A DNA stretch of 64,000 nt from contig BFEA01000232.1 of assembly GCA_003427395.1 (NCBI GenBank), forward strand, positions 1,161,872 through 1,225,871, read 5' to 3'. Within the stretch, counting starts at the first letter, position 1. The number at the start of each line of letters is the position of its first letter. A program made the translations under genes and the position numbers. Source of the stretch: Chara braunii (Eukaryota; Streptophyta; Charophyceae; Charales; Characeae). The notes beneath the pieces were generated by a model, which saw only the letters and a list, made by a program, of their open reading frames with translations, was not told the origin of the DNA and did no database searches. This document shows positions 32,901-43,860 of the stretch, piece by piece.

Positions 32901-33197
32901 CAAAGACCTGTCGCCTAAACTGAGTGAATGGACTTATTGACGTAAACTCTAACAGTCGTTCATCACAGAGGCCGTTTGTGTTCATGTGTTCGTGTGCCCG
33001 CGCGTAGCGAAGAGAGGAATGATAGGAGGGGTCAAGCAATTTCTCACAGGATCATCTATGTGGAAGTCATTTTGTGACAGACCGATGGTCAACATTGGCC
33101 ATCGGCCCACGACGAACCTTGTTGATCAACGAACCCAGGGCTGTCACAATTCATCGGGTTCTCTCTTTCTCTCTCTGTATATATATACATATATATA

Positions 33198-33200
<3 letters not shown>

Positions 33201-33272
<72 letters not shown>
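33201..33272 (+). repeat. CT dinucleotide tract
   Basis: Pure (CT)n preceded by a tatata-rich stretch and followed by a run of C. It is not part of the LTR-like modules. Confidence 0.95.
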
Positions 33273-33275
<3 letters not shown>

Positions 33276-33289
33276 CCCCCCCTGGTGAT

Positions 33290-34680
33290 ATTCCGGACAA
33301 AAACACTTCAGCAATTATCCATTTTCGCCAATATTCGAAGTTCGGACGCCAGCTAGCTTTGTGTTTTCACCTATCCTCCGATGTGACTGGGGTCTTCCTG
33401 GTGCTGCGTGGAAAGGGAAAAGAGTACAAGTTCGTCGACATCTGAACTTCACGAATTGTCCAAACGGGGGGAAATAATGAGTTTGTCGGCATCCGAACTT
33501 CAGACGTTGGACAGATCTGCTGTCGAACTTCACATATCATGAAGAAGGACAACAAAAGAAGTTCGGATATCGGCTGACTTGGCGATATTCCTGGCAAACA
33601 CACTTCAGCAGTTCTTCTTTCTCACTAATATTTGAAGTTCGGATGTCTGTAAACTTCCTATTTTCACCTATCCTCCGCTATGACGAGGGTCTTCCAGTTG
33701 CGCGTGGAATGGGAGAGTTGCACAAGTTTGCGGGCATCCAAACTTCATGTATTGTCCAAACGGGGGGACCAAAGAAGCTCGGCCGCATCCGAACTTCAAA
33801 CAGTGGCCAAATCAGCTGCCAAACTTCACATATTGGCAAAGGAGGACAACAAAAGAAGTTCGCATCCCTGTGGACTTGCAAACATACTTCAGCAGTTGTC
33901 CATTCTCGCTAACATATGAAGTTCGGATGCCAACAAACTTCGTGTTTTCACCTGTCCTCCGTTGTGGCTGAGGTCTTTCTGGTGCCGCGGGGAATAGGAG
34001 AACATCGTAAGTTCACTGAATGGATTCGTCAACATCCGAACTTCAAACGTTGGCCAAATCTGCTGTTGAACTTAACATATCGCGAACAAGGACAACAGAA
34101 GAAGTTCGGATGCCGGTGGACTTGGCGGTATTCCGGGCAAACATACTACAACAGTTGTCCTTTCTCGCCAATATTTGAAGTTTGGATGCCAGCGGACTTC
34201 GTGTTTTCACCTATCCTCCACTGTGTCTGGGTTTTTTTTGGTGCCGTGTGGAATGGGAGAACATTGCAAGTTCGCCAGCATCCGAACTTCACGTATTGTC
34301 CAAACGGGGGACTGCACCTACTAGGCGGCAGCCAAACTTGAAATAGTGGCTAAATCCGCTGCCGCACTTCACATATTGACGAAGGAGGATAACAAAAGAA
34401 GTTTGAATGTCAGCGGACTTGGCGATTTTCCGAGCAAACATACTTTAGCACTTGAAGTTCAGACGTGAGCGAACTTCGTGTTATCACCCACACTCCGCTG
34501 TCACTGGGGCCTTCCTGTTACCTCATTGGATGGTAGAATAATAGAAGTTTGCCGGCATCCAAACTTCACGTAGTGGCGTCAGAACTTCGAATGGTGGCCA
34601 AGTCTTCTGCCCAACTTCGCATATTGGTGAAGAAGAAGGTCGAGTGCTAGAGACCGGAAAAGGATGATTGGGGTTTCGGA
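33290..34680. repeat. ~265-300-bp tandem array with GAAGTTCGG motifs
   Basis: About five diverged units. The landmark (g)tgttttcacctatcctccg occurs near 33361, 33655, 33943, 34201 and 34469. Each unit also holds gaagttcgga, catccgaacttca, attgtccaaacgggggg and aggacaacaaaagaagttc. The GAAGTTCGG motif appears in both orientations several times per unit, giving many potential hairpins. The array ends shortly before copy B of the Ulp1 element and shares this motif with that element's interior. Open frames over it are repeat-driven. Confidence 0.75.
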
Positions 34681-35241
34681 GTAGTTTTTGGTTTTGAGAA
34701 AGATGGGAGTGTTGTTGGTACCTACAGTGAGCCGCATGTCACGGAGATCCGTTCCCTCGACAATCGAAGTTCGCCAGGATCCGAACTTCGAACAATGCGG
34801 GCAAGGTCATGTGGTTCATTGTCGATGTCGAGACCCATTCCTTCGTCGCAGAACACGGGAGACAACTCCAAGTTAGTTCCGAAAACCCGGGGACTTGGAG
34901 TTCCCTCCCGTGTTCTGCAAAGATTATAGCCCTGTCGCCCCCACAAGGAGTCGTTGGATGAGGGGTGCGCCCTGGGCGAGGATTGTTCGCAGTAGGGTGT
35001 TAAAGGGCCTTCGTGTGCAAAGTTCCCTGTGATCCGGACCACACAAACATGGTGCGCATGTTTTGCTCTGACAATGATAAAATGATAGTGTCGTGTGCGG
35101 TTCTCGATTCACTGCCACGGTTGTGACGTCTTGGCAGGGCCTGCGTTATGGTTTGTCGGCGAGGGAACTGTTGCTGTTGAGATTTACCTGATCCTGACCG
35201 TGTGGTGGGTTGCTTCATTAGTGTTGTCCTTTGCAGAAACG
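34681..35241. other. Leader region upstream of Ulp1 element copy B
   Basis: No coding region recognised. It contains a near-perfect palindrome (34764-34791) and, just before the ATG at 35242, a stretch similar to 50-99 of copy A (gtggtgggttgcttcattag versus gtgttggattgttttggtct) ending in ttgcag. It may hold the 5' leader and first intron of the element's gene. No TATA or terminal inverted repeat is convincing. Confidence 0.35.
34764..34791. repeat. 10-bp-arm palindrome of the GAAGTTCG family
   Basis: Arms TCGAAGTTCG and CGAACTTCGA flank the 8-nt centre CCAGGATC. It is the most perfect example of a motif found in degenerate form at 4733, 4808, 5622, 5694, 5748, 5820, 39460, 39763 and 40710, and many times in the 33.3-34.7 kb array. 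Confidence 0.8.
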
Positions 35242-35888
35242 ATGTCTTGTTCAAGGGGTGAGGAGCAGCCTGACGAGACCTCCGGGAGGGGGTAAGGGAA
35301 AGATTTCATAGGACGGTCGTCTACGACCACGAAATCATGGTCGAACCACACGCAGACCAAATGGTTCGTCGATTGGTGCTGAGGGGATGCTTCCAACCCC
35401 ATTGCGCAACCATGTGGTCTTGTCATCTTCATCGAAGACAAGAAGCGACACAGAGTGCTTGAGGTCATCGTGTGGTGGGAGGACGCGAAGGGGGAACGTC
35501 GACAATTCTATATGAAAATTGTTTACGGTACTAAGGGCAACGTCAATTGCCAATTCGAAGGGAGCAATGCTGAGAATGGATTTGTTTGAGGGTTTTGAAG
35601 CGGGTACTGCTAACAGCCTATTCTACCGCGAGCTTGCCCATGAAGGCGGTTTTGTTTTGGCTCGGAAGTTTTTTTACTTGTTGGAGAAACATAGCGTCGA
35701 CCTCGACGTCCCCTGCGATGTTGGCCCCCGTCAACAGTTATCGCTGCCCTTGCAACTGTATTGCGGTTGCAAATTCAACAGGGCTCCAATGGAAGGGGGT
35801 GACTTGGGGATCTGGTTCGGCTTCTCAGCTGCAACGGGGCGAGAGTCGTGGTCGCTTTGACGACAATGATGATAACACGTCGGTGTAG
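35242..35888 (+). pseudogene. N-terminal region of the Ulp1-element protein, copy B
   Basis: ATG at 35242 after ttgcag starts MSCSRGEEQPDET, and a stop follows after 17 codons. Further on in the frame of 35512 one reads LVIFIEDKKRHRVLEVIVWW and MKIVYGTKGNV, and in a second frame MLRMDLFEGFEAGT, FYRELAHEGGFV and REFF-like LARKFFYLLEKHSVDLDVP. Copy A gives the equivalents IIFLEDKRRRR, IIYNSKGDVV, DLFQGFGEG and FFDLVERRNIDLEEP. The fold is not recognised. The end (about 35860) coincides with a stop in a Thr-rich tail. Confidence 0.45.
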
Positions 35889-35982
35889 ACGACGACTTTG
35901 CCATCAACGCGAAGAGACCGGTTTGTGCTATCTATTCCTAGGGTCCAACGAGTTGCTCTGGTTCGAGAGTAGTTAGCGCTGG

Positions 35983-36733
35983 GTGCAGGCCATGTGGCAG
36001 TCGGTTCAAAGGTCAGTGTGGACACTAGCGAGGGCCACGACACGTAGGAGGAATCAGCGGGCAAGGAGGGAGCGCATGAAACTCAACAAAAGAGAATGGG
36101 ATATCATCAAGACGAGATGGTCGACTCTTCGAAGAAACCGAAGACCGCAGCCCCCGGAATTGTAGGGAAGAAACGGAAGGAAACCGGCTGGGTTCTGGAC
36201 CGCCAGGGTCAAAAACGACCGACTTCGAAAACGAAGCAGCCTGCGTCGCCGCGTCGGGCCCTTCCACGGAACGGACTCCCATCAACGTCGACGCTGGGTA
36301 CTTCCTGGAGTACAAAGAAAGTGTTAGGGCAAAGCGGGAGTCCGAGAATAGCCCATCGCAGATCTTTGACCTCGGCGACTGGAAGAATTTGTACAACCAG
36401 CGGTCCATGGATCCCGTCCTCGTAGAAGGCATCAAGGAGGGGATGCAGTTAGCGTACACGAATAGCGAGCAGATGTACGAGATGCCTACCCTGAAGCTGG
36501 CGCCACTGGGGCTGCAAAAACCGATTCCCGGGGACAAGGTCGAACGTATGAAGCCGGAGGACTGGAAGCACGATCTGGCAGGCCAATACTACTATAGCGA
36601 AAAAGTACAACTTCGAGCGGTGGCCGACCATATGGTTTACTTTTCGGACGCCGACTTTGAAGGGTACTTCCTTGTCAGTTCGTAGGACAATGAGGAGGAT
36701 CTCAAGGCGCCTCCGAGACAGTTAAGACTATCG
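35983..36733 (+). pseudogene. PTLKLAPL block and deleted ParB-like motif, copy B
   Basis: Frames here carry KKRKETGWVLD, then VDAGYFLEYKESVRAKRES, NQRSMDPVLVEGIKEGMQL and PTLKLAPLGLQKPIPGDKVE, followed by MKPEDWKHDLAGQYYY. Directly after this, about 50 bp that in copy A encode the QHNVAATKALLATDVALRY stretch are missing. The sequence jumps to NFERWP-like and MVYFSDADFEGYFLVSS. The TAG at 36683-36685 stands where copy A has GAG. The motif that defines the ParB-like domain is therefore absent in this copy, by deletion near 36595. Confidence 0.45.
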
Positions 36734-37902
36734 ATGAAGGACATTCGCTCACAGTGGTATCACGACAAATGCCCTAGAGCTGTTATGGGGAACCCCAGCA
36801 GGAAACTGACTCAAGTCCAAAAATTGTGTGAGTTTTGTACAGTGGCGCTCCACAAGACGCCTTACAACAACTTATGGACTCTAGCAGATCAAACTGGGGC
36901 AGGCGTCGCCAAGAAACAGAACACTGCTCTGCGTTCCTTTTTCCCGCTGGCGATGGCGGGAGACAAGGTCTTGAAACTTTATATGGAATTTTTCAAGAAA
37001 TGGGAGACAGAGAGACTGCTGGCCCACGATGAAGCGAAGTGGATCGTGAAGAAGAAGAAGGTCAGAAACGTCAAGTCGGGGTCGCCTACATCGACAACGA
37101 TAAGTTGGGCAGAAAGGGGGTCGTTTACAACGTCCTTGTCGAGCCACTAACAAACAAAGGAAAAAAGGAGAAAGAGGAGGGCGATTGGTTCGTGCAAGTT
37201 ACTGAGTCGGGCACACATTGTTGGAAAACGATGGAATCCCTCAACGATAATAAGAAGTGTCGTGACCTGAAGAAGATCCTCGCTTGCGAGTTGGTTTGGG
37301 TTTATGCCGGCTCCAGTTCGTTGGCAAAGCTAGGGAAGCTCAGCGTGCATGAAATGGTGCAGTTAGTGAAGTGCGACTGCATGCTGGTGCGGTTATGGAA
37401 TTACTACCAATTCAACCATGAGAAGATGACAGATTCAGATTGGATCAAGACGTACCCTTTCCTAAAAGAAAAGTCTGCAATCTTCAAAGAGTTCGACAAG
37501 CTTGCGTTGGACGATGATTCGCGGGATGACAGCAAAATAAATGTTTATGACTCCAGAGTGTTCAAGGATTGTCCGCCGTACATGGACTGCGATGACGACC
37601 GAACGATTGAGGCCACGAAAACGTTGGTCGGCCACAAGAAGTTATCCCTTGACTGGAAGAACAAGGTTCACTCCGTGTTGACTGGTTGTAGACCGAAGAG
37701 TAGGGAGATCGCACTTGCCGAAGGCATTGTGAACATACTATGGAAAGACATGGGGAGCGTGACATCCATTGCACCGTTCCACAACGATCCTTTGGAGGCG
37801 GAGACGAGGAGCGCCGAGTTAAAGGGGGCGGTGGCTACCAGAAAGAGCCACACGTTCGTTCGTGGTGACGCATGTACATCCTCTTCAAGGGTGACGATTT
37901 AA
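36734..37902 (+). pseudogene. Linker and start of methyltransferase-like region, copy B
   Basis: Open from 36734 (IRSQWYHDKCPRAVMGNPS, YNNLWTLADQ, LAMAGDKVLKLYMEFFKKWE) with a frame change near 37040, then open to 37902. It includes GVVYNVLVE, EGDWFVQVTES, KKILACELVWVYAGSSSLAK, MVQLVKCDCMLVRLWNYYQF, FKDCPPYMDCDDD and WKDMGSVTSIAPF. This is the best-preserved version of the central linker and is useful as a reference for copy A. After ATRKSHTF (about 37855) roughly 270 bp present in copy A, encoding the motif-IV strand and what follows, are deleted. The frame runs out into a stop at 37900. Confidence 0.45.
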
Positions 37903-39201
37903 GTGAAAACATGTCGGTCGTTCGTGAGGGAAGGCTGCCGATAGGTGTCGCTACGGCGGTGCGGTTGCCTCCGAGAGTTACCTAGACGGATGTGTCAGAG
38001 ATTCCCTTCATGCCTTGCGACTGGTCGCTGATCGCGCCTGAAGGACAGGGCAGTGTCTACAAGGACATGGAGCGCAATCCGACCCAATTGGTTGGTCTTC
38101 TTGAATTCATCAGCAAAAAGGGAGAGGGTGTCGTTTTCCTTGGGAAGCCACACGTGCGAAGCGTGTGGGAACTTTTGAAGGCAGACCGCCATGTCATCGT
38201 GCTGGAAGGTAACTCCGAGTTGTTGCAATTCACGTTGCAATTCGTCAAAAGCGGGGTCAACTCGGGGGGCCGACAATTACGAGTTTGTGGTCAACAAGGC
38301 GAAACGGAATCGCATGTGGGGCAATAAGACAGACATGTCGTTCAAATCGAGTGAGAGGAAGAGAACCAAGATATACGACTTCTTGTTCCTCGAAATGAGG
38401 TCGACGAAGGACACTGATGCCGAGTACATGTGCCCCAAGGACCACATGTACGCGTTGTTGGACAACTACCACTTCACGTCCCGCAAGAACGTGAAGACCT
38501 TCCTCGGCAGGCTAGAGTCCTTGTACTTCGTCGAGTCTGAGGAGGAATTGAAGGTCGGCAGTTACGGCAGCTTAATCTCCACGGACGACGAGGTGGCCAC
38601 CGGTACCGAGTTCAACACCAACGGGAAGGAGAAGGAGAGCGACACCGAGAGCATTGACCTACGGTATGAGCCACCTCCGACGAAGCATGCCCTAGGGTCC
38701 TTGTCGACCGGTCCATCAACAAGCCTAGCATCCCTGGGGTCATCGATGGCCAAACCGGCCCCAGGTACGACCCTGATGAATTTTTTAAAGAGGTTAAGAA
38801 CTCTAGCCGTCCCCCCGCCTGTATTGCATCTTGGGTTTGACGTCCCGCCCGATCATCCGTTTTGGAAGGATGACAATATTCACTTCCTTGGTGAGCCGCA
38901 AAGTCATTCGACTGAGCTGGACTGGGGCCATTACATGATTTGGCATGCAGGAGTCATCCAGTCGGCGACCCAAAAGGGCGAGTGGATAATGGTCGCCGCT
39001 GGCCTAGGCATGGGATAGGTGTCCATCCCTCGCGAGTTGAAGTCCAACTTTCTGCACGTCGCGAGGATTTTGGTCCTCCAACAAGTGAGGCTCGAAAATG
39101 ACTCACTTGCACCCAACGAGGCATCCATCATTTCCATTGTTGACCACCTGTTCTACGTACTTCAGGACAAGCGCTGGTTGGAACTGGCGGAGGACTACTA
39201 A
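37896..39201 (+). pseudogene. Methyltransferase-like cofactor half and DWG-MIWH region, copy B
   Basis: Begins with MYILFKGDDL-equivalent sequence, then a TAG near 37983-37985. From 37992 comes FMPCDWSLIAPEG, SVYKDMERNPTQL, EGVVFLGKPHVRSVWELLK and RHVIVLEGNSELLQF. A frameshift near 38270 moves to the frame open from 38191 to 39018, which carries SERKRTKIYDFLFLEMRS, DAEYMCPKDHMYALLDNYHF, LESLYFVESEEELKVGSYG, a Ser/Pro linker, HFLGEPQSHSTELDWGHYM and MIWHAGVIQSATQKGEW. Beyond a TAG the frame continues VSIPRELKSNF, LDNDS-like and LQDKRWLELAEDY to 39201. The GKPH loop again replaces the SAM motif, as in copy A. Confidence 0.45.
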
Positions 39202-40100
39202 GATCTCGACACGAGCCCTTCAAAGGGCATAGTGGACTGGAAAGTGCCCCCTTCTAGTGGGGCACTCGGACGTTTGGGGGGAGGGGCCACCAGGCACTGG
39301 AGGGGACGGGGGCGACAATGAGGGGGGTGGCAAAGCAATCCTGCCTAGTTGAGAGGGCGGGTCTCGCGACGACACCACGACAACGAAAGGCAGCGGTGGG
39401 GTGGAGGAGGTGGTCGTCGATCAACATCCGTCTAATGGTCCTGGTCCAGAGCATGCGATGAAGTCCGCCGACCTCCCGACTTCGTCCGCCAGCTCAGCGA
39501 GTGAGATGATGGCAGCCTTAGTTGCTCTTGGTACCCTCTCAGGCAGAGAGTCCTAGTCCACCGAGATCTGAACTACATGGCCTGAGGTGCCGTGACAGGA
39601 GTCGGCCGTGCAGAGCGGGACGGGGGTGGGGGTGCCGAGCCAAGATGCCACATTTGACAGTGGTGTTGTGTGGGAGCGAAATGCGTCGCCAGTGGGGGAG
39701 CGACGACCACTAGGGTTGAGGCGAGAGGGTGCAAGTGGAGCGCCCGACGACATGGAGACGATGAAGTCCGCCGGGATCCGAGGAAGGGGAAGTAGGGACG
39801 GAGGGAAGGAAGGGGAGGAAGGGGAGGAAGGGGAGGAAGGGGAGGAAGGGGGAAAAGGGGAGGAAGGAGATGAAGGAGAGGAAGGGGGAGAAAAGGAGAT
39901 GATTAAATTGCTTGAAGGAAAAGAGGGAGACAACGGAAAAGTGGATATTAAAAACAACAAAGGGGAGGACAGTGAGGACGATGCCACCTCTGGAGAGTCT
40001 TCTGACGAGTTCGGGCAACTGTACGAAGAGCATCACGGGGATATATCAATGACGATGCAATGACAATGGAGATGGAGTCGCATGTGGTCAGCAGCCTTTT
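39202..40100 (+). pseudogene. Acidic Glu/Gly-rich region, copy B
   Basis: Covers the interval lost in copy A's gap: a Gly/Ser/Thr-coding stretch with ggggagg runs (39250-39560). A frame open at 39608-40063 follows, with REGASGAPDDMETMKSAGI, a run of about ten EEG repeats, then EKEMIKLLEGKEGDNG and EDSEDDATSGESSDEFGQL. It is probably a disordered acidic linker. Motif copies GAAGTCCGCC lie at 39460 and 39763. Confidence 0.45.
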
Positions 40101-41048
40101 AGCAGAATAAGATGACTATGACATTCAACCGCTGACGCCCGAAATCGATCTCCAACACGGGTGCGACGAGGTTTTCGTTGCTGTGAGCCCGACTAAACCG
40201 AGTCGCCATATATTCATCGGTGAAGTTACCGAAAGCATCTTCAACGGCCAGCATGTGTCCGCACATCCGACTACGACACCTGACGTTGACGACCCTCGCA
40301 ACGTCACACCTTCCGTGCCCGCAGCCTTTGCGAGCGGAGGGGAAGGCGAAGTCGGGGGATGGCAACATGTCACGTCCCCGAAAAAGTCTAGGGTCGGCAC
40401 TACAACTCTCGTGGTGCTAGCCTTGTCCTATCCAACGTCACCGACGTAGGAGCGGAGGGACAAACCGACTGGTAAGGGGTGAAGAAAGCCACTATGTATT
40501 GCACGCCCACGATTCCTAAAGTGGTGGTAAGGCATCCGTCGTAGTCCGGATTTGGGAGCACTTCATTCTACGCCATACGCATAACGGGTGACCGCAGAGT
40601 CTGTCAAATCGAGGAATCAAGGATTTGGGCGCAGTTCATTCCTCGTCGGTGTCTGCACTTCCTATGTTGATGTGTACTGCGGTTGGTCTCTCTGTGCTTG
40701 CTGTGGATTGAAGTCCACCGAAATCCGGACTTCGACAATTGCTAGCCTTTAGCATTTGTAGCTTCTTGTGGTTTTCCTTTGTCAACGGGCGGGGTGTCAA
40801 GCTCAAATACGCTCATCCTTTTGTTGTCCATACGCATGCACGCTACTCGGTGCTCAGTGAATTGCAAAATCAAAGTTCAGTAATTGGACAGGTCCTGCGT
40901 CTTGTAGGATGTGTCATTCTTTTATATTGTCGCTTTCGTTGGACATGTTTTGGGAAACGTGTATTCATTTTTCGTTTTGTCATTCTTCTAATTTACAGGG
41001 GTAGGGTCACATTGAAAAAAGAGGTCCTCGAAATATCCGGCACACATA
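40101..41048 (+). pseudogene. SPKKSRVG segment and intron-like stretch, copy B
   Basis: Open at 40183-40449 with SPTKPSRHIFIGEVTES, VSAHPTTTPDVDDPRN and HVTSPKKSRVG. A TAG follows SPT where copy A continues SPTKERRDKP. After it lie a single motif-bearing unit (40660-40735, arms GAAGTCC/GGACTTC at 40710-40733) and a T-rich stretch (40740-41000) equal to 5865-6110 of copy A, which looks intronic. Confidence 0.4.
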
Positions 41049-41267
41049 TTGCAGAAAGTCATAAGGTTCATGACAAAAAACAAGGATATGTTAAAGGCAT
41101 CAGAGGTTGATACCGAGATCGGAAAAAAGGAGCATATCATAGCCATGGACGAGTGTTTTTTCCTTCGGCCCCCGGAGAAGGGGACATATCCACGAGCTAT
41201 GACTAGGGGTCAGACCATGCATGAAAAGTACTTAGAAATGCGTCGTGCAATGAAGGACAATCCTTAG
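41049..41267 (+). pseudogene. Conserved small region upstream of the Ulp1 domain, copy B
   Basis: Open for 72 codons: EVDTEIGKKEHIIAMDECFF, RPPEKGTYPRAMTRGQ and HEKYLEMRRAMKDNP, then stop. It is matched almost residue for residue by 6200-6376 in copy A, with the stop at the same place. That suggests a natural terminus or exon end rather than random decay. Confidence 0.45.
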
Positions 41268-41566
41268 AACTTTGTTTCTCACTACCCCACGTGTGCGTCG
41301 CTCGATGTTGTGCAGTGTGCGCCACGGTACGTAAAGTAGGTGGGGGAAGATTCGTTTTAGCAACTACGCCTCAAAGCTTGCGGGTTTTGGACGACATTAT
41401 ACGAGGCTCAGTGCCACCTCACACTGTTCTCTTTACCCTCGCTGATGATCGATTGTGAATTGCAGCAAAAGATCTCCTCACTCTCTTGCATATCGACAAC
41501 AGGGTGGATGATGAGGTGGTTAATTTTAACATGACACTTTTGGGGTCGACCACATGTTTGACACAT
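41268..41566 (+). pseudogene. Ulp1-like domain, 5' part only, copy B
   Basis: DNA similar to 6377-6670 of copy A (aaagatct(c/t)ctcac, ctcttgcatatcgac, gatgatgaggtggt) with stops in frame. It ends at 41566, just past the helix equal to DEVVNFYMALLGLT and before the His, Asp, Gln and Cys positions. The interruption is the third LTR-like unit. Confidence 0.6.
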
Positions 41567-42816
41567 TGTAGGGCCTCACCCTGTTAGACTTTCGAGTCTG
41601 ACTCGACCCCACTGCGGGTCCCAGTTGGCTTGGCTCGGCCTACGCTCATGCTCAGGGTGCGGAGCCATTCGTCACAGGGTCACCCCCACCTAGTACTTTG
41701 AGATGGATGGGGTGAGTCATCAATCAGGAGAGCTTTGACATTGGGGAATAGCTCAGCCCTCTTGCTAGGTGGTAGTCTCGCTGAATCTGACAAGCAAGGT
41801 TTTTCTTGATACTTAGTACTGTTCGCAAGCAATTGCTCTTTCCAATACTCAAGCAGTCCAGGGAGTTCTTTGAGACTTTTTCTTCCATTATGCGCAAGTT
41901 AAGGGTCATCCTTAGGCCACACATCCTTTTCCTAACGCAATGGTCCTTGGGCTTCATTGAGGTGCAAAGACGTCGCTCCTCCTCTTAGCCAGCCTACGCC
42001 CCTAGCATTCATTGTCTTCGTCCATCATGCATCTCATTCATTGCTTATCCTAAGAACCCCTTAGTCTTTTCGGGGTTCCCGCCCGCATATTCAAAGGACT
42101 TAGCAGTCATTTCGACCGCCAAATATTTTAGTAAAATTTGACCATACATGCCATCTCTTTCCTCTTACATTCATACTTCAGCGCAACATGCTCAAAGGGT
42201 CGAACTCATAGGCTTAGGTTACATTCGCAACCGCTTAGCATTTGTCCTTCCTTTCCCTTTTTGCAGGCCGACATACTCCAGGCTAGTCCAACTCAAGACA
42301 TCTCAAGGCTACTCACTTGCACACACATTACAATCCAAAGCACATACAACCCCATTCGCGGTCAACACATAGCCCCTCTTGCATGGTTAGTTCCTTTCCT
42401 TGTCCTTGGGTTCCCTCTCTTTCCTCTTCCTTTACTCATCCACACCATCCTCTTCTCTTAGTCATGCAGTCGAGGTTCTGGTTAAGTCAAATGACCTTGC
42501 TTTGAATCAACAACTCTCTCTTAGTCCTCTTTGGACTAGTCCACTTCCAATTTCTCTAGTGCTTTGCGCTCACAGCCCTCTCAGATCCTCAAGTGTTTTC
42601 CTTTTCCTCCTTGGTGGCACAAGGGACCGACAACCCTCCCCTTACCCTCTTTCTCCCCCAAGTGAGATCAGCTTTCTTTCACCATTCGTCCCCTGGTAAT
42701 GTAACAAGTGAGTGAGGGAAGGGTTAGTTGCATGCCAAAAAGAAAAAGGGGAGAGAGGGTGAGGGTTGACTTTGAGATTTGGAAGCGGAGGGAGAGTCTT
42801 TGGAGCTAAGAAGGGG

Positions 42817-42820
<4 letters not shown>
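41567..42820 (-). mobile_element. Terminal segment of LTR-like unit, copy 3
   Basis: Reverse complement similar to 15506-16708 and 28831-30036 (gactcgaccccactgcgggt, cctctttggactagtccac, gaccgacaaccctcccc). It begins in the middle of the Ulp1 domain of copy B. The five bases before it are cacat, the expected one-sided target duplication. Confidence 0.6.
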
Positions 42821-42851
<31 letters not shown>

Positions 42852-42860
42852 AAGAGAGAG
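42821..42860 (-). repeat. GA dinucleotide tract, copy 3
   Basis: Short (GA)n, equivalent to the CT tracts of copies 1 and 2. Confidence 0.9.
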
Positions 42861-42964
42861 CCCCCTAGGCCTGACCCCACTCATCCCCTACTTGTCCTAC
42901 CGTCCTACTTATGACCTCTTCTACGCCTTGTTGCCCTATATACCTGGGCCCACAACATTGATTG

Positions 42965-43860
42965 ATGATCGAGGGGGCGAAAGAAGGTGCATGACTATGG
43001 AGGATGAACGAAGAAGATGGAGGCGGAAGAAGGAAGAAGGTGCTTGGCTATGGTGGATGGGTGAGGAAGATGGAGGTGAAAGAAGGGGTGAGGGTGTTTG
43101 GCTACGGTGGATGGGTGAAGGAGATGAACGTAGAAGAAGGTGCTCGGCTATGGAGGATGGGTGAAGGAGATGGAGGTGGAAGAAGGTGCATGGTTATGGA
43201 GGATGGGTGAAAAAAATGGAGGTGGAAGAAGGTGCTTGGCTATGGTGGATGAGTGAAGGAGATGGAGCTGGAAGGAGTGAAGGTGTTTGACTATGGTGGA
43301 TGGGTGAAGAAGATGGAGGTGGAAGGAGTAAGATGCTTGGCTATGGAGGATGGGTGAGGGAGATAGAGGTAGAAGAAGGTGTTTGGCTATGGTGGATGGG
43401 TGAGGAAGATGGAGGTGGAAAAAAAAGAAGGTGTTTGGCTATGGAGGATGGGTGAGGGAGATGGAGGTAGGAGAAGGTGCTTGGCTATGGTGGATGGGTG
43501 AAGGAGATGGAGGTGGAAGAGGGTGTCTAACTATGGTGGATGGGTGAGGAAGATGGAGGTGGAAGAAGGAGTGAAGGTGTTTGGCTATGGAGGACGGGTG
43601 AGGGAGATGTAGGTAGGAGTGGGTGCTTGGCTGTGGTGGATGCGTGAGGAAGATGGAGGTGGAAGAAGGAGTGAAGGTGTTGGGCTATGGTGGATGGGTA
43701 AGGTGGAAGAAGGTGCTTGGGTATGGTGGATGGGTGGAGGAGATGGAGGTGGAAGAAGGAGTGGAGGTGCTTGGCTATGGTGTATGGGTGAAGGAGACGA
43801 AGGTGGAAGAAGGTGTCTGGCTATGGTGGATGGGTGAAGAAGATGGAGGAACGAGGATAT
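42965..43860. repeat. ~48-bp minisatellite, specific to copy 3
   Basis: About 18 variable units of roughly 44-54 bp built from ggtggaagaaggtg, ttggctatggtggatgggtg and aggaagatggagg. Units carrying an extra aggagtgaagg alternate with shorter ones. It lies between the GA tract and the ~91-bp array and is absent at this position in copies 1 and 2. Frames across it encode Gly/Glu/Trp-rich repeats and are not taken as genes. Confidence 0.85.

Larger units (their letters stand above)
35242..41566 (+). mobile_element. Ulp1-type element, copy B (decayed, interrupted)
   Basis: Same order of blocks as copy A, at similar spacing: MS-x-SRGEEQP start, PTLKLAPL block, ParB-like remnant, methyltransferase-like halves, DWG-MIWH block, acidic Glu/Gly run, SPKKSRVG and the start of the Ulp1 domain. 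Copy B fills the place of copy A's gap. It stops at 41566, where an unrelated TGTAGGG-starting LTR-like unit is joined inside the Ulp1 domain, before any catalytic residue. The rest of the domain is not found elsewhere in the window. Copies A and B are diverged enough that stops and frameshifts are mostly independent, which helps tell ancestral from decayed positions. Confidence 0.6.
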
